Origin: Candidatus Nanopelagicaceae bacterium | GTDB taxonomy: Bacteria > Actinomycetota > Actinomycetes > Nanopelagicales > Nanopelagicaceae | Direction of reading: 5' to 3' | NCBI GenBank assembly: GCA_018883365.1 | Contig: VEQF01000002.1 | Coordinates: forward strand, 1 to 64,000 | Length of the DNA stretch: 64,000 bases | Part shown: in pieces, positions 9,380 through 20,039 of the stretch | How the letters are laid out: every line of letters starts with the position of its first letter | Numbering within the stretch: the stretch's first letter is position 1 | Notes under the pieces: generated by a model | Databases searched by the model: none | Seen by the model: the letters and a program-made list of their open reading frames with translations, nothing else | What the model was told of the DNA's origin: nothing | Position numbers and translations under genes: made by a program

Positions 9380-10573
9380 GTGGCAAAGGCAAAGTTCGAG
9401 CGGACAAAGCCGCACGCAAACATTGGCACCATTGGTCACATCGACCACGGTAAGACCACTCTTACTGCTGCGATTTCCAAGGTGCTTCACGACAAGTATC
9501 CAGATGTAAACCCATTCACACCATTCGATCAGATCGATAAGGCGCCAGAAGAGCGTCAACGCGGTATCACCATTTCGATCGCACACATCGAGTACCAGAC
9601 AGAGAAGCGTCACTACGCACACGTTGACTGCCCTGGCCACGCTGACTACATCAAGAACATGATTACTGGTGCAGCACAGATGGACGGCGCAATTCTCGTA
9701 GTTGCTGCAACTGATGGACCAATGCCACAGACAAAAGAGCACGTTCTACTTGCTCGTCAGGTTGGCGTTCCTTCAATCGTTGTTGCTCTCAACAAGTCTG
9801 ACATGGTTGATGATGAAGACATTCTTGCGCTAGTTGAAGAAGAAGTACGCGATCTTCTAACTAAGTACGAGTTCCCAGGAAAAGACACTCCAATCGTTCG
9901 CATCTCAGCTCTTAAGGCTCTTGAAGGAGATGCTGCTTGGGCAGAGAAGATCATGGATCTTATGAACGCAGTTGATGAGTTCATTCCACAGCCAGCTCGT
10001 GAAGTTGATAAGCCATTCTTGATGCCAGTTGAAGACGTATTCACAATCACAGGTCGTGGAACCGTTGTTACTGGTCGTATCGAGCGCGGTATCGTCAAGG
10101 TAAACGAAGAAGTTGAAATCGTTGGTATCCGTCCAGATTCACAGAAGACAGTTATCACCGGTGTAGAAATGTTCCGCAAGCTTCTTGATGAAGGTCAAGC
10201 AGGCGAGAACGTCGGTCTACTTCTCCGCGGTCTAAAGCGTGAAGATGTTGAGCGTGGTCAGGTTGTTTGCAAGCCTGGTTCCGTTACTCCTCACACAGAC
10301 TTCGAAGCATCTTCCTACATCCTTTCAAAGGATGAGGGTGGACGTCACACACCATTCTTCAACAACTACCGTCCTCAGTTCTACTTCCGTACAACTGACG
10401 TAACCGGTGTTGTAACACTTCCAGCAGGAACCGAAATGGTTATGCCTGGCGATAACACCTCAATGACAGTAACTCTCATCCAGCCAGTTGCGATGGAAGA
10501 GGGACTTCGCTTCGCGATTCGCGAAGGTGGACGTACCGTCGGTGCAGGTCGCGTAACAAAGATCATCAAGTAA
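9380..10573 (+). CDS. tuf: Elongation factor Tu
   Basis: 397 residues from a GTG at 9380, with AGAAGGAGA upstream. It delivers aminoacyl-tRNA to the ribosome. GTPase motifs [18 protein letters not shown] and NKSD are intact, as is the C-terminal barrel ending in [12 protein letters not shown]. It follows fusA after 66 bases and is followed by a strong hairpin. Confidence 0.97.
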   Translation: MAKAKFERTKPHANIGTIGHIDHGKTTLTAAISKVLHDKYPDVNPFTPFDQIDKAPEERQRGITISIAHIEYQTEKRHYAHVDCPGHADYIKNMITGAAQMDGAILVVAATDGPMPQTKEHVLLARQVGVPSIVVALNKSDMVDDEDILALVEEEVRDLLTKYEFPGKDTPIVRISALKALEGDAAWAEKIMDLMNAVDEFIPQPAREVDKPFLMPVEDVFTITGRGTVVTGRIERGIVKVNEEVEIVGIRPDSQKTVITGVEMFRKLLDEGQAGENVGLLLRGLKREDVERGQVVCKPGSVTPHTDFEASSYILSKDEGGRHTPFFNNYRPQFYFRTTDVTGVVTLPAGTEMVMPGDNTSMTVTLIQPVAMEEGLRFAIREGGRTVGAGRVTKIIK

Positions 10574-10585
10574 TAAAAAAAGTAA

Positions 10586-10617
10586 ATAACTGGGGCAAAG
10601 AAATTTGCCCCAGTTAT
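10586..10617 (+). terminator. Strong hairpin between tuf and rpsJ, without a U-run
   Basis: A perfect 14-bp stem (10586-10599 with 10604-10617) closed by a GAAA tetraloop. It is followed by an A-rich stretch rather than T. It could end the str transcript inefficiently, stabilise the tuf 3' end, or act as a processing site separating tuf from the S10 operon. Confidence 0.65.
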
Positions 10618-10668
10618 AAAAAATAAAAAGTTTTAGAAGTAGTAAATAAGAAGAAAGAGGAAACGAAC

Positions 10669-10977
10669 ATGGCGGGACAAAAGATCCGCATCAGGCTCAA
10701 GGCCTATGACCATGAGGTGATTGACACTTCAGCGAAGAAAATCGTTGAAACTGTCGAGCGCACAGGTGCTACGGTCGCAGGGCCAGTTCCGCTGCCCACA
10801 GAGAAGAACACCTACTGCGTGATTCGTTCTCCTCACAAATACAAAGACAGCCGCGAACATTTCGAGATGCGCACCCACAAGCGCTTAATCGACATCATCG
10901 ATCCAACACCTAAGACTGTTGATTCCTTGATGCGTCTTGATCTTCCAGCTGGCGTCGATATCGAGATCAAGCTCTAA
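10669..10977 (+). CDS. rpsJ: 30S ribosomal protein S10
   Basis: 102 residues, family length. Motifs [14 protein letters not shown] and [20 protein letters not shown] are diagnostic. S10 is a 30S head protein and transcription antitermination factor (NusE). First gene of the S10 cluster, with AAAGAGGAAA upstream. Confidence 0.97.
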   Translation: MAGQKIRIRLKAYDHEVIDTSAKKIVETVERTGATVAGPVPLPTEKNTYCVIRSPHKYKDSREHFEMRTHKRLIDIIDPTPKTVDSLMRLDLPAGVDIEIKL

Positions 10978-10988
10978 GGGGATCTGAC

Positions 10989-11681
10989 ATGACAACTACT
11001 CAATCAAAGGGCAGCGCTATCAAGGGAATCCTTGGCGTGAAGCTCGGTATGACTCAGGTCTTCGATGAGAACAACAAGGTAATTCCTGTAACTGTTATTG
11101 AAGCAGGTCCATGTGTTGTAACTCAGGTTCGTACCCTTGAAAAAGATGGATACGAAGCGGTTCAAATGGCATTTGGTGCAATCGATCCACGCAAAGTTTC
11201 AAAGCCAGAGGCTGGTCACTTTGCAAAAGCTGGAACCACACCACGTAAATATGTTGGTGAACTTCGCACCGCAAACGCTTCTGCTTACTCAGTAGGACAA
11301 GAAGTAAAAGCAGACATTTTCACACCAGGTGAAATTGTTGATGCCCAAGGCACATCACTTGGTAAAGGTTCTGCTGGTGTTATGAAGCGCCACAACTTCC
11401 GCGGTTTTGGTGATGGCCATGGTGTTGAGCGTAAGCACCGCACCTCAGGTTCTATCGGTAACCGCACCACACCTGGTCGCGTTTTCAAAGGAAAGCGCAT
11501 GATGGGTCGTATGGGTGTTGAGACCGTAACAGTTCAAAACCTCACAGTTCATTCCGTTGATGCAGAGAAATCACTCATTCTTATTAAGGGTGCGGTTCCT
11601 GGTCGTAACGGTTCACAAGTTTTCATTCACTCAGCTTCTAAAAAAGCAGTGAGCGAAGTTATTAGTAAGGCAGGTGCATAA
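10989..11681 (+). CDS. rplC: 50S ribosomal protein L3
   Basis: 230 residues. Typical [12 protein letters not shown] at the start and the central [18 protein letters not shown] loop that reaches the peptidyl-transferase centre. A short Thr/Ser N-terminal extension is ordinary for actinobacteria. Confidence 0.97.
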   Translation: MTTTQSKGSAIKGILGVKLGMTQVFDENNKVIPVTVIEAGPCVVTQVRTLEKDGYEAVQMAFGAIDPRKVSKPEAGHFAKAGTTPRKYVGELRTANASAYSVGQEVKADIFTPGEIVDAQGTSLGKGSAGVMKRHNFRGFGDGHGVERKHRTSGSIGNRTTPGRVFKGKRMMGRMGVETVTVQNLTVHSVDAEKSLILIKGAVPGRNGSQVFIHSASKKAVSEVISKAGA

Positions 11682-11683
11682 CC

Positions 11684-12364
11684 GTGGCTCTATCTGTAGA
11701 AATTAAAGATGCAAAAGGTGCAAAGGCTGGAACCTTTGATCTCCCAGCGGAGATCTTTGATGTTCAAGTAAATGTTCCTTTGATCCACCAGGTTGTCACT
11801 GCACAACTAAACGCTGCTCGCGCCGGTACTCACAAAGCGAAGAACCGTGGCGAAGTAAGCGGTGGTGGTAAGAAGCCTTTCAAGCAGAAGGGAACCGGTC
11901 GTGCTCGTCAGGGCTCAACCCGTTCACCAAACCAGCGTCATGGTGGTGTTGCTCAAGGACCAGTTCCTCGTAAGTATGACGAGCGCACACCAAAGAAAAT
12001 GATCAAGGCAGCACTTCGCGGTGTTCTATCTGATCGCGCTCGCAATGCACGTATCCATGTTGTTTCTGAAATTGTTGAAACCGTAAACACCAAGGCTGCA
12101 ATCTCTGCGGTCCGTCAGTTCTCTGATCGTCGTCGTGTTCTAGTGGTTTTGGCACATGGTGAAGAGGCTTCATGGCGTTCACTTCGCAACGAAGCTGATC
12201 TACACCTAATTCGTCAAGATCAACTAAATGCTTATGACGTAGTTGTTTCTGATGATGTTGTCTTCTCAAAGAAGGCAATCACTGAATTTGTTGCTGGTCC
12301 TGCAAAAGGAAAGTCAGCAACAGCAACCGCTCGTGAATCTGAGTTAGCAGAGGTGTCAGCATGA
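11684..12364 (+). CDS. rplD: 50S ribosomal protein L4
   Basis: 226 residues from a GTG start 2 bases after rplC. The exit-tunnel loop [19 protein letters not shown] is intact. The C-terminus carries a short Ala/Ser/Thr tail. It overlaps rplW by 4 bases. Confidence 0.96.
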   Translation: MALSVEIKDAKGAKAGTFDLPAEIFDVQVNVPLIHQVVTAQLNAARAGTHKAKNRGEVSGGGKKPFKQKGTGRARQGSTRSPNQRHGGVAQGPVPRKYDERTPKKMIKAALRGVLSDRARNARIHVVSEIVETVNTKAAISAVRQFSDRRRVLVVLAHGEEASWRSLRNEADLHLIRQDQLNAYDVVVSDDVVFSKKAITEFVAGPAKGKSATATARESELAEVSA

Positions 12365-12654
12365 GAGACCATCGTGATGTCTTGATCGCGCCAGTCGTAT
12401 CTGAAAAGTCATACGGCTTGCTAGATCAAAACAAGTACACATTTATTGTTGCACCAGATGCAAACAAGACCGAGATCAAAATCGCAATTGAAAAGATTTT
12501 CAAGGTGCGAGTACTCAAGGTCAACACCATGAACCGCGAGGGTAAGAGCAAGCTCACCCGTTACGGTCTTGGAAAGCGCAGCGATACCAAGCGTGCGATT
12601 GTGCAAATCGCAGCTGGTGACCGGATCGACATCTTTGGAGGACCGGTTTCCTAG
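12361..12654 (+). CDS. rplW: 50S ribosomal protein L23
   Basis: 97 residues with APVVSEKSY at the start and the [16 protein letters not shown] segment. L23 sits at the tunnel exit and docks trigger factor and SRP. ATGA overlap with rplD. Confidence 0.96.
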   Translation: MRDHRDVLIAPVVSEKSYGLLDQNKYTFIVAPDANKTEIKIAIEKIFKVRVLKVNTMNREGKSKLTRYGLGKRSDTKRAIVQIAAGDRIDIFGGPVS

Positions 12655-12689
12655 TAATAGGAAATTGGACCTAGAAAAGGGATAAAACA

Positions 12690-13523
12690 ATGGCACTTCG
12701 TAAGTTAAAGCCAGTAACGCCAAGCTCTCGTGGCCAAAGCGTTTCTGACTTCGCTGAAATCACCCGATCAACTCCAGAGAAGTCACTTATCCGTCCAGTT
12801 AATTCAAAGGGCGGCCGTAACGCATCCGGAAAGATCACCACACGTCACCAAGGTGGCGGACACAAGCGTGCATATCGCGTAATTGATTTTCTACGTAACG
12901 ACAAAGATGGAGTTCCAGCTGTTGTTGCGCATATCGAATACGATCCAAACCGCACAGCGCGTATTGCGCTAGTTCACTTCGCAGATGGCGAGAAGCGTTA
13001 CATCATCGCGCCAGTTGGAGTTGAACAAGGCACAAAGATTGAAAATGGACCAACCGCGGATATCAAGCCAGGTAACAACCTGCCGCTTCGCAACATCCCA
13101 GTTGGAACCATGATTCACGCAATCGAAACCCGTCCAGGTGGCGGCGCTCGCATTGCACGTTCTGCAGGTGCAGGCGTTCAGTTGGTTGCAAAAGATGGAC
13201 CATACGCACAACTTCGTATGCCATCAGGCGAAATTCGCAACGTAGATGTTCGTTGCCGCGCCACCATCGGAACAGTTGGAAACGCAGAGCAATCAAACAT
13301 TAACCATGGAAAAGCTGGACGTATGCGCTGGAAAGGCCGTCGCCCAACCGTTCGTGGTGTTGTTATGAACCCAGTTGATCACCCACATGGTGGTGGTGAA
13401 GGTAAGACTTCAGGTGGACGTCATCCAGTTTCACCTTGGGGTAAGCCAGAGGTTCGCACTCGTAAGAAAAAAGCGAGTGACCAACTAATTGTCCGTCGCC
13501 GACCAGCTAACAAGAGCCGATAA
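12690..13523 (+). CDS. rplB: 50S ribosomal protein L2
   Basis: 277 residues, full length. [20 protein letters not shown] and the C-terminal [12 protein letters not shown] loop near the peptidyl-transferase centre are present. 35 bases separate it from rplW. Confidence 0.97.
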   Translation: MALRKLKPVTPSSRGQSVSDFAEITRSTPEKSLIRPVNSKGGRNASGKITTRHQGGGHKRAYRVIDFLRNDKDGVPAVVAHIEYDPNRTARIALVHFADGEKRYIIAPVGVEQGTKIENGPTADIKPGNNLPLRNIPVGTMIHAIETRPGGGARIARSAGAGVQLVAKDGPYAQLRMPSGEIRNVDVRCRATIGTVGNAEQSNINHGKAGRMRWKGRRPTVRGVVMNPVDHPHGGGEGKTSGGRHPVSPWGKPEVRTRKKKASDQLIVRRRPANKSR

Positions 13524-13539
13524 GGAGCCCTGAAACCAA

Positions 13540-13824
13540 ATGCCACGTAGTTTGAAGAAGGGTCCATTCGTGGATCAACACCTTGAAAAGAAGGTTGATG
13601 AACAGAATGCCAAGAACACAAAGAATGTAATCAAGACTTGGTCACGACGTTCAATGATCACACCTTCAATGATCGGCCACACAATCGCTGTTCATGATGG
13701 TCGCAAACATGTTCCGGTTTATGTAACTGACGCAATGATCGGTCACAAGCTCGGAGAGTTTGCACCAACCCGTACATTTAAAGGACACGTTAAGGGAGAC
13801 GATAAAGGGGTGAAGCGTGGCTAA
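13540..13824 (+). CDS. rpsS: 30S ribosomal protein S19
   Basis: 94 residues with [12 protein letters not shown] and [16 protein letters not shown], both family signatures. Its end overlaps the rplV GTG start by 8 bases. Confidence 0.97.
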   Translation: MPRSLKKGPFVDQHLEKKVDEQNAKNTKNVIKTWSRRSMITPSMIGHTIAVHDGRKHVPVYVTDAMIGHKLGEFAPTRTFKGHVKGDDKGVKRG

Positions 13825-14257
13825 TACAAATGCAACAGTGATTGCAACAGCTTCACTTCGTTCAATTCGTGTAACTCCTCAAAAGGCACGCCGCGTTGTA
13901 AACATGATTCGCGGACAACGTGCTGATGAAGCGCTACGCATTGCAAAGTTCTCACCACAGATTGCAGTAAGTGAAGATCTTTACTCACTACTTAACTCTG
14001 CGGTTGCTAACGCAAAGCAGAAGAACCCAGCAATCCGTGATGCATCAGAGCTTTGGGTTACCGAAGCCCTAGTTGATGAAGGCGTAACCATGAAGCGTTA
14101 CCGCCCACGTGCACAGGGTCGCGGTTATCAAATCTTGAAGCGTTCTTCACAGATTTCTGTAGTTCTGTCAGATGACAAGAACTATCGCAGACCTTCAAAG
14201 GCAGAGGCTCGTAAAGCTGCCGCAAAGGCTGCGACAACTGAAGGGGAGGCCAAGTAA
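13817..14257 (+). CDS. rplV: 50S ribosomal protein L22
   Basis: 146 residues from a GTG at 13817. The core ([14 protein letters not shown], and the beta-hairpin [17 protein letters not shown]) is followed by an Ala/Lys-rich tail of about 25 residues, common in actinobacteria. It directly abuts rpsC. Confidence 0.96.
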   Translation: MANTNATVIATASLRSIRVTPQKARRVVNMIRGQRADEALRIAKFSPQIAVSEDLYSLLNSAVANAKQKNPAIRDASELWVTEALVDEGVTMKRYRPRAQGRGYQILKRSSQISVVLSDDKNYRRPSKAEARKAAAKAATTEGEAK

Positions 14258-15058
14258 ATGGGTCAAAAAATCAATCCACATGGCTTCCGCCTAGGTATCA
14301 CAACTGAGTACAAGTCTCGTTGGTATGCCGACAAGCTTTACAAAGATTATGTAAAAGAAGATGTGATGATCCGTCGTTTGATGGAAAAGAACATGGAACG
14401 CGCTGGCGTTGCTCGCATTGAAATCGAGCGCACCCGTGAACGTGTTCGCATCGATCTACACACCGCACGTCCGGGAATTGTTATTGGACGTCGTGGAACA
14501 GAGGCAGATCGTCTTCGTTTAGATCTTGAGAAGCTAACCGGCAAGCAGGTTCAGCTAAATATTCTTGAAGTTAAGAATCCAGAGATTGATGCACAGCTAG
14601 TTGCTCAAGGTGTTGCAGAACAACTTGCAGCTCGTGTTTCTTTCCGCCGTGCAATGCGTAAAGCAATGCAAACCGCATTCAAAGCTGGTGCACAGGGTGT
14701 TCGTATCCAGTGCGGTGGCCGTCTCGGTGGTGCAGAAATGTCACGCTCTGAGTTCTATCGTGAAGGACGCGTTCCACTACACACACTTCGTGCAAATATT
14801 GATTACGGCTTCCATGAGGCTCACACAACATTTGGTCGTCTTGGTGTGAAGGTTTGGATTTATAAGGGTGAAGTTATTGAGTCACGTGCAGAACGTGAAG
14901 CAGCAGCTCTTGCTCAAGCAAAAGCAGGTAAGCCAGCACAACGTCGCGCGCCTCGCGCACCACGTGGTGAGGTAACAACTTCGAACGTTGCTACCACCGA
15001 AGCTCCTGCAGTAACTGAGGTTGTTAGCGAAGTAAAGAGTGAAGGAGGCGAGGCATAA
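14258..15058 (+). CDS. rpsC: 30S ribosomal protein S3
   Basis: 266 residues. KH domain with [11 protein letters not shown], then the C-terminal domain with [20 protein letters not shown], followed by a low-complexity Ala/Pro/Glu tail of about 50 residues. Confidence 0.97.
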   Translation: MGQKINPHGFRLGITTEYKSRWYADKLYKDYVKEDVMIRRLMEKNMERAGVARIEIERTRERVRIDLHTARPGIVIGRRGTEADRLRLDLEKLTGKQVQLNILEVKNPEIDAQLVAQGVAEQLAARVSFRRAMRKAMQTAFKAGAQGVRIQCGGRLGGAEMSRSEFYREGRVPLHTLRANIDYGFHEAHTTFGRLGVKVWIYKGEVIESRAEREAAALAQAKAGKPAQRRAPRAPRGEVTTSNVATTEAPAVTEVVSEVKSEGGEA

Positions 15059-15471
15059 TGTTGATTCCACGTCGCGTTAAGCACCGCAAGCAGCACCGTC
15101 CAGATCGTTTTGGTAAATCAAAAGGCGGCACAGCTGTTGCATTCGGCGATTTCGGTTTGCAAGCAACTGAAGGTGGTTATGTAACCAACCGTCAGATTGA
15201 AGCGGCACGTATCGCAATGACCCGTCACATCAAGCGTGGTGGAAAGGTTTGGATCAACATTTATCCAGATCGCCCACTCACCAAGAAGCCTGCTGAAACC
15301 CGCATGGGTTCCGGTAAGGGTTCACCTGAGTTCTGGATTGCAAACGTAAAGCCAGGCCGCGTGATGTTTGAAATCTCCGGCGTGACTCTAGATGTTGCAA
15401 AGCAAGCGCTTTCACGTGCTGCTCACAAGCTTCCAGTTAAGTCCCGCGTTGTACTTCGTGAGGAGGCATAA
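15058..15471 (+). CDS. rplP: 50S ribosomal protein L16
   Basis: 137 residues. [15 protein letters not shown] and [19 protein letters not shown] are diagnostic. One-base overlap with rpsC (TAATG). Confidence 0.97.
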   Translation: MLIPRRVKHRKQHRPDRFGKSKGGTAVAFGDFGLQATEGGYVTNRQIEAARIAMTRHIKRGGKVWINIYPDRPLTKKPAETRMGSGKGSPEFWIANVKPGRVMFEISGVTLDVAKQALSRAAHKLPVKSRVVLREEA

Positions 15472-15473
15472 CA

Positions 15474-15692
15474 ATGGCCAAACTAATTTCAGCCGAAGAA
15501 CTCCGTGCGCTAAGCACTGAAGATCTTCAAGCAAAGCTAAAGGATGCAAAGGAAGAGCTATTCAACCTTCGCTTCCAAGCTGCGACAGGCCAACTAGAAA
15601 GCCATGGTCGTCTCACCGCTGTCCGCAAAGAAATTGCACGGATCTACACAGTTGTCCGTGAACGTGAACTAGGTATTGGAGGTGCCGCGTGA
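15474..15692 (+). CDS. rpmC: 50S ribosomal protein L29
   Basis: 72-residue two-helix protein containing [19 protein letters not shown], the family signature. Located between rplP and rpsQ as usual. Confidence 0.95.
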   Translation: MAKLISAEELRALSTEDLQAKLKDAKEELFNLRFQAATGQLESHGRLTAVRKEIARIYTVVRERELGIGGAA

Positions 15693-15949
15693 GCGATGAC
15701 CGTAACTTCCGCAAAGTTCGCGAAGGAATCGTTGTAAGCGACAAGATGGATAAGACAGTAGTAGTTAAGGTCGAAGACCGCGCTGCTCATGGTCTTTATT
15801 CAAAGGTTATTACCAAGAACAAGAAGTTCAAGGCGCATGACGAAGAGAACACCGCTGGTGTTGGTGATCGCGTGCGAATTATGGAAACCCGTCCACTATC
15901 TGCAACCAAGCGTTGGCGTGTAGTGGAGATTATCGAGAAGGCTAAGTAA
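15689..15949 (+). CDS. rpsQ: 30S ribosomal protein S17
   Basis: 86-residue OB-fold protein with [17 protein letters not shown] and [20 protein letters not shown]. It begins with GTG and overlaps rpmC by 4 bases. Confidence 0.96.
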   Translation: MSDDRNFRKVREGIVVSDKMDKTVVVKVEDRAAHGLYSKVITKNKKFKAHDEENTAGVGDRVRIMETRPLSATKRWRVVEIIEKAK

Positions 15950-15951
15950 CC

Positions 15952-16320
15952 ATGATTCAAGCAGAATCACGTCTACGCGTCGCGGATAACACTGGAGCTC
16001 GTGAGCTTCTATGTATCCGTGTTCTTGGTGGCACACAACGTCGCTATGCATCAATTGGCGACATCATTGTTTGCTCCGTTAAGGATGCAATTCCTGGCGG
16101 ACAGGTAAAGAAGGGTGACGTTGTTAAAGCGGTCATCGTTCGTACCGTTAAAGAAAACCGTCGCAATGATGGTTCATACATTCGTTTTGATGAAAACGCT
16201 GCGGTCATTATTAAGGATGACAACGAGCCACGTGGAACCCGTATTTTCGGACCAGTTGCTCGTGAACTCCGTGACAAGCGTTTCATGAAGATCATTTCAC
16301 TTGCTCCGGAGGTGCTGTAA
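15952..16320 (+). CDS. rplN: 50S ribosomal protein L14
   Basis: 122 residues, the standard length. [18 protein letters not shown] and [13 protein letters not shown] are diagnostic. First gene of the spc section; no separate promoter is evident in the 2-base gap. Confidence 0.97.
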   Translation: MIQAESRLRVADNTGARELLCIRVLGGTQRRYASIGDIIVCSVKDAIPGGQVKKGDVVKAVIVRTVKENRRNDGSYIRFDENAAVIIKDDNEPRGTRIFGPVARELRDKRFMKIISLAPEVL

Positions 16321-16634
16321 TGAGAATCAAGAAAGGTGACACCGTTCTTGTCATTGCTGGCAAAGACAAAGGAGTAACCGGAAAGGTTATTGCGGTTGAT
16401 ACAAAGACCGCGCGCGTAACCGTTGAAGGTGTTAATCGCGTCAAGAAGCACACCCGTGAAGAGACTTCACAACGTGGAGCAAAGGTCGGCGGAATCCTCA
16501 CAATGGAGGCGCCAATCGCTTACTCAAACGTGATGTTGCTTGATGATGACAACAAGGCAACTCGAATCGCCGTTCGCAAGAATGACGAAGGTAAGAATGT
16601 GCGAGTTTCCCGTCGCACAGGAGGAGACATCTAA
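16320..16634 (+). CDS. rplX: 50S ribosomal protein L24
   Basis: 104 residues with a KOW motif ([20 protein letters not shown]). One-base overlaps on both sides. Confidence 0.96.
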   Translation: MRIKKGDTVLVIAGKDKGVTGKVIAVDTKTARVTVEGVNRVKKHTREETSQRGAKVGGILTMEAPIAYSNVMLLDDDNKATRIAVRKNDEGKNVRVSRRTGGDI

Positions 16635-17188
16635 TGTCAACAATTACAACTCCACGCTTGAAAGAGCGTTACAAAAATGAAGTTGCCGCACACCTGCAAA
16701 AGGAGTTCAACTTCGCAAACAAGATGCAGATTCCAACACTCTCCAAGATTGTTGTGAACATGGGTGTTGGCGAAGCAGCTAAAGATTCCAAGTTGATTGA
16801 AGGCGCTATCCGTGATCTAACAACTATCACCGGACAAAAGCCACTTGTCACAAAGGCAAAGAAATCAATCGCTAACTTCAAACTACGTGAAGGCCAACCA
16901 ATTGGCGCACATGTCACTCTTCGTGGCGATCGTATGTGGGAGTTCATGGATCGTTTGCTTTCAGTTTCACTTCCACGTATCCGTGACTTCCGTGGTCTTT
17001 CACCAAAGCAGTTCGATGGCAAAGGTAACTACACCTTCGGTCTAACCGAGCAGGTTGTATTTGCGGAAATCGAGCAGGACAAGGTAGATCGCGTTCGCGG
17101 AATGGATATCACCATCGTTACTTCAGCCAAGAATGATCTAGAGGGCCGCGCGCTGTTAAAAGCACTCGGTTTTCCATTCCGGGATTAA
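16634..17188 (+). CDS. rplE: 50S ribosomal protein L5
   Basis: 184 residues. [32 protein letters not shown] and [10 protein letters not shown] match the family. L5 contacts 5S rRNA and P-site tRNA. Confidence 0.97.
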   Translation: MSTITTPRLKERYKNEVAAHLQKEFNFANKMQIPTLSKIVVNMGVGEAAKDSKLIEGAIRDLTTITGQKPLVTKAKKSIANFKLREGQPIGAHVTLRGDRMWEFMDRLLSVSLPRIRDFRGLSPKQFDGKGNYTFGLTEQVVFAEIEQDKVDRVRGMDITIVTSAKNDLEGRALLKALGFPFRD

Positions 17189-17203
17189 GGGGATAAACAC
17201 ACA

Positions 17204-17389
17204 ATGGCAAAGACATCACTAAAAGTTAAGGCGAGCCGCAAGCCAAAGTTCAAGGTGCGCGGTTACACACGTTGCCAACGTTGTGGACGTCCTCACTCCG
17301 TCTATCAGAAGTTCGGCATCTGCCGTGTTTGCTTCAGAGAGATGGCACACCGCGGAGAACTCCCTGGTATTACGAAAGCTTCCTGGTAA
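17204..17389 (+). CDS. rpsZ: 30S ribosomal protein S14, zinc type
   Basis: 61 residues, the short zinc-binding form. It has two CxxC pairs (CQRC near 24-27 and CRVC near 40-43). Many actinobacteria also keep a zinc-free S14 for zinc starvation; none lies in this window. Confidence 0.96.
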   Translation: MAKTSLKVKASRKPKFKVRGYTRCQRCGRPHSVYQKFGICRVCFREMAHRGELPGITKASW

Positions 17390-17446
17390 CAACTATCTGG
17401 TAGGTCTCGAAAGAGAAACCACCTGAAGAAAGGCGATGAGCCAACA
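17390..17446 (+). promoter_or_regulatory. rpsZ-rpsH spacer with a GAAA-loop hairpin
   Basis: The longest gap within the spc section (57 bases). It contains TCTC-GAAA-GAGA extended by GG/CC with a bulge. This is a possible processing or protein-binding site, supported only by the fold. Confidence 0.3.
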
Positions 17447-17851
17447 ATGACAATGACAGACCCAATCGCAGACATGCTTGCACGTCTGCGTAACGCAAAT
17501 ACGGCTTACCATGAAGTGGTTGCAATGCCATCTTCATCGGTAAAGGTACGTATTGCAGAAATCCTTCAAAAAGAGGGTTATATCGGTGGCTTTAAAGTTA
17601 CCGACAACCCAGAGGGTTTCGGAAAAACTTTAACAATTGATTTGAAGTACGGCGCAAACCGTGAGCGTTCAATCGCCGGTCTACGTCGTGTTTCCAAGCC
17701 AGGTCTTCGCGTTTACGCGAAATCAACCGGACTTCCAAAGGTTCTTGGTGGACTTGGTGTTGCAATCATCTCAACTTCACAAGGTTTGCTAACTGATAAG
17801 CAAGCCAACAAGCAAGGTGTAGGCGGAGAAGTTCTCGCCTACGTATGGTGA
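17447..17851 (+). CDS. rpsH: 30S ribosomal protein S8
   Basis: 134 residues with [14 protein letters not shown] and the C-terminal [23 protein letters not shown] second ATG two codons downstream is an equally plausible start. S8 is the known spc regulator in E. coli. Confidence 0.96.
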   Translation: MTMTDPIADMLARLRNANTAYHEVVAMPSSSVKVRIAEILQKEGYIGGFKVTDNPEGFGKTLTIDLKYGANRERSIAGLRRVSKPGLRVYAKSTGLPKVLGGLGVAIISTSQGLLTDKQANKQGVGGEVLAYVW

Positions 17852-17856
17852 TCTAA

Positions 17857-18399
17857 ATGTCACGTATTGGAAAAATGCCAATTGCAATTCCATCTGGAGT
17901 TGAGGTTAACATCGCTGGTCAAAGCATCTCGGTAAAGGGACCAAAAGGAACCTTGTCACATGTGCTTCCAGAGTTGATCACACCAAAGAAGGAAGAGAAT
18001 TCACTAGTTCTTGCTCGCGCCAATGATGAGCGCGCTGCAAAATCACTTCATGGTTTGTCACGCACATTAGTTGCAAACATGGTTACCGGTGTAACAACTG
18101 GATATTCAAAGACAATTTCAATCGTCGGTGTTGGTTACAAAGTTGCTGAAAAGGGTAAGGATCTTGAGTTCGCTCTTGGTTACTCACACCCAGTTCCATT
18201 CTCAGCACCAGCTGGAATTACTTTCCAGGTTGTATCTCCAACCGAACTAGTTGTTTCAGGTGTTGACAAGCAACTTGTTGGCGAGGTCGTTGCAAAGATT
18301 CAGAAACTACGTAAGGCCGATCCTTATAAGGGCAAGGGCTTACATCTGAAGGGTGCACGTATCCGTCGCAAGGCTGGAAAGACAGGTAAGAAGGCATGA
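17857..18399 (+). CDS. rplF: 50S ribosomal protein L6
   Basis: 180 residues. MSRIGKMPI and the C-terminal [22 protein letters not shown] are diagnostic. ATGA overlap with rplR. Confidence 0.97.
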   Translation: MSRIGKMPIAIPSGVEVNIAGQSISVKGPKGTLSHVLPELITPKKEENSLVLARANDERAAKSLHGLSRTLVANMVTGVTTGYSKTISIVGVGYKVAEKGKDLEFALGYSHPVPFSAPAGITFQVVSPTELVVSGVDKQLVGEVVAKIQKLRKADPYKGKGLHLKGARIRRKAGKTGKKA

Positions 18400-18773
18400 G
18401 AATCACTAAGAAGATTGTTAAGGGTTCTACTCGAGTTGCCCGCGCTCGTCGTCACTTCCGTGTACGCAAGCGTCTTTCCGGTACAACAGAGCGTCCACGT
18501 CTAGTGGTAACCCGCTCTGCACGTCACCTTGTTGCCCAGATTGTTGATGACACCAAGGGTCACACTTTGGCTTCCGCTTCAACAATGGAAAAAGATTTGC
18601 GTGCCACCTCAGCAGATAAAACAAAGAAGGCCCGCACCGTTGGCCAACTTGTTGCTGATCGTGCAAAAGCAAAGGGAATTACTACGGTCGTATTTGATCG
18701 TGGTGGTAATCGCTACACCGGACGCGTAGCTGCACTTGCTGAAGGTGCTCGCGAGAATGGATTGGACTTCTAA
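18396..18773 (+). CDS. rplR: 50S ribosomal protein L18
   Basis: 125 residues. [19 protein letters not shown] and [23 protein letters not shown] are typical. It binds 5S rRNA and abuts rpsE. Confidence 0.96.
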   Translation: MRITKKIVKGSTRVARARRHFRVRKRLSGTTERPRLVVTRSARHLVAQIVDDTKGHTLASASTMEKDLRATSADKTKKARTVGQLVADRAKAKGITTVVFDRGGNRYTGRVAALAEGARENGLDF

Positions 18774-19382
18774 ATGGCAAATGTAGAAAACACAGCAACA
18801 GAAGCTGAAAAGCCAAAGCGCGGACGCGATAACCGTCGTCCACGTGAGGAGCGCACTGTTGAGAAGTCTCCTTACATCGAGCGCGTTGTATTCATCAACC
18901 GCGTAGCAAAGGTTGTATCCGGTGGTCGCCGTTTCTCCTTCACTGCTCTTGTTGTGCTTGGTGATGGAAATGGAATGGTCGGCGTTGGTTATGGAAAAGC
19001 AAAAGAGGTTCCACAAGCAATCGCTAAGGCTGTCGAAGAAGCCAAGAAATCATTTTTCAAGGTTCCACGTATTCAAGGCACAATTCCTCACCCAGTCCAA
19101 GGTGAAGATGCTGCTGGCGTAGTTCTACTTCGTCCAGCTGCTCCTGGTACCGGTGTTATCGCTGGTGGTCCAGTTCGTGCAGTTCTTGAGTGCGCAGGTA
19201 TCACAGATGTTTTGACCAAGTCACTTGGTTCAAACAACCCAATCAACATGGTTCACGCAACCGCAGCTGCACTAAAGATGTTGGAAGATCCAGCAGCAAT
19301 TGCAGCACGTCGTGGACTTCCACTTGAGCGCGTTGCTCCAGCAGCAGTTATTCGCGCGATGACAACATCGGCAGGTGCCTAA
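18774..19382 (+). CDS. rpsE: 30S ribosomal protein S5
   Basis: 202 residues. An acidic/basic N-terminal extension of about 30 residues precedes the core with [21 protein letters not shown] and [15 protein letters not shown]. One-base overlap with rpmD. Confidence 0.97.
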   Translation: MANVENTATEAEKPKRGRDNRRPREERTVEKSPYIERVVFINRVAKVVSGGRRFSFTALVVLGDGNGMVGVGYGKAKEVPQAIAKAVEEAKKSFFKVPRIQGTIPHPVQGEDAAGVVLLRPAAPGTGVIAGGPVRAVLECAGITDVLTKSLGSNNPINMVHATAAALKMLEDPAAIAARRGLPLERVAPAAVIRAMTTSAGA

Positions 19383-19564
19383 TGCCACGTCTAAAAGTCA
19401 CACAGGTTCGTTCCAAAGTCGGTAATGCACCAGATCAACGCGAAACTCTTCGCTCACTTGGTTTGAAGCGCATTGGTGATGTTGTGGTGAAGGAAGATCG
19501 TCCGGAAATTCGCGGCATGGTCTACAACGTTCGCCATCTCATCAAAGTTGAGGAGGTTGAATAA
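19382..19564 (+). CDS. rpmD: 50S ribosomal protein L30
   Basis: 60 residues: [24 protein letters not shown], then a segment ending [13 protein letters not shown]. Usual position between rpsE and rplO. Confidence 0.96.
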   Translation: MPRLKVTQVRSKVGNAPDQRETLRSLGLKRIGDVVVKEDRPEIRGMVYNVRHLIKVEEVE

Positions 19565-19566
19565 CA

Positions 19567-20007
19567 ATGGTGCTTAAAGCTCATCATCTCCGTCCTGCGC
19601 CAGGCGCAAAGAAGGAAAAGACTCGTAAGGGTCGCGGTGAAGGTTCCAAAGGTAAAACCTCTGGTCGTGGTGGCAAGGGAACACGTGCTCGTAACGTAGT
19701 TCGCGCTGGTTTCGAAGGTGGCGCAATGCCGCTCGTACAGCGTTTGCCAAAACTTCGTGGTTTCAAGAACCCAGAGACCGTTACCTACCAAGCTGTTAAC
19801 GTCTCAACCATCAACGCGCTATTCCCTAAGGGTGGCGATGTATCAGTTGAGGATCTATACAAAGTAGGCGCAGCTCGTAAGGGTCATCCAGTTAAAGTCC
19901 TAGGAAATGGCGATATCTCCGTTAAGGTAAATGTCACCGTTCATAGCTTCTCAGCATCTGCTTCAGAGAAAATCTCTGCTGCAGGCGGAAGCATCAAGGC
20001 GCTTTAA
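19567..20007 (+). CDS. rplO: 50S ribosomal protein L15
   Basis: 146 residues. The Gly/Lys/Arg-rich N-terminal half ([15 protein letters not shown]), [18 protein letters not shown] and the C-terminal [14 protein letters not shown] fit the family. Confidence 0.96.
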   Translation: MVLKAHHLRPAPGAKKEKTRKGRGEGSKGKTSGRGGKGTRARNVVRAGFEGGAMPLVQRLPKLRGFKNPETVTYQAVNVSTINALFPKGGDVSVEDLYKVGAARKGHPVKVLGNGDISVKVNVTVHSFSASASEKISAAGGSIKAL

Positions 20008-20039
20008 AAAGTTTAGCTAGTTTGAAATAGGAGAAGAAA

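Noticed and set aside
9323-9742. 139-codon minus-strand frame overlapping the tuf 5' end
   Set aside because: Cys/Val-rich shadow of the tuf codons; no ribosome-binding site or recognisable motif. The same reasoning applies to other long antisense frames over fusA, tuf, L2 and groEL.
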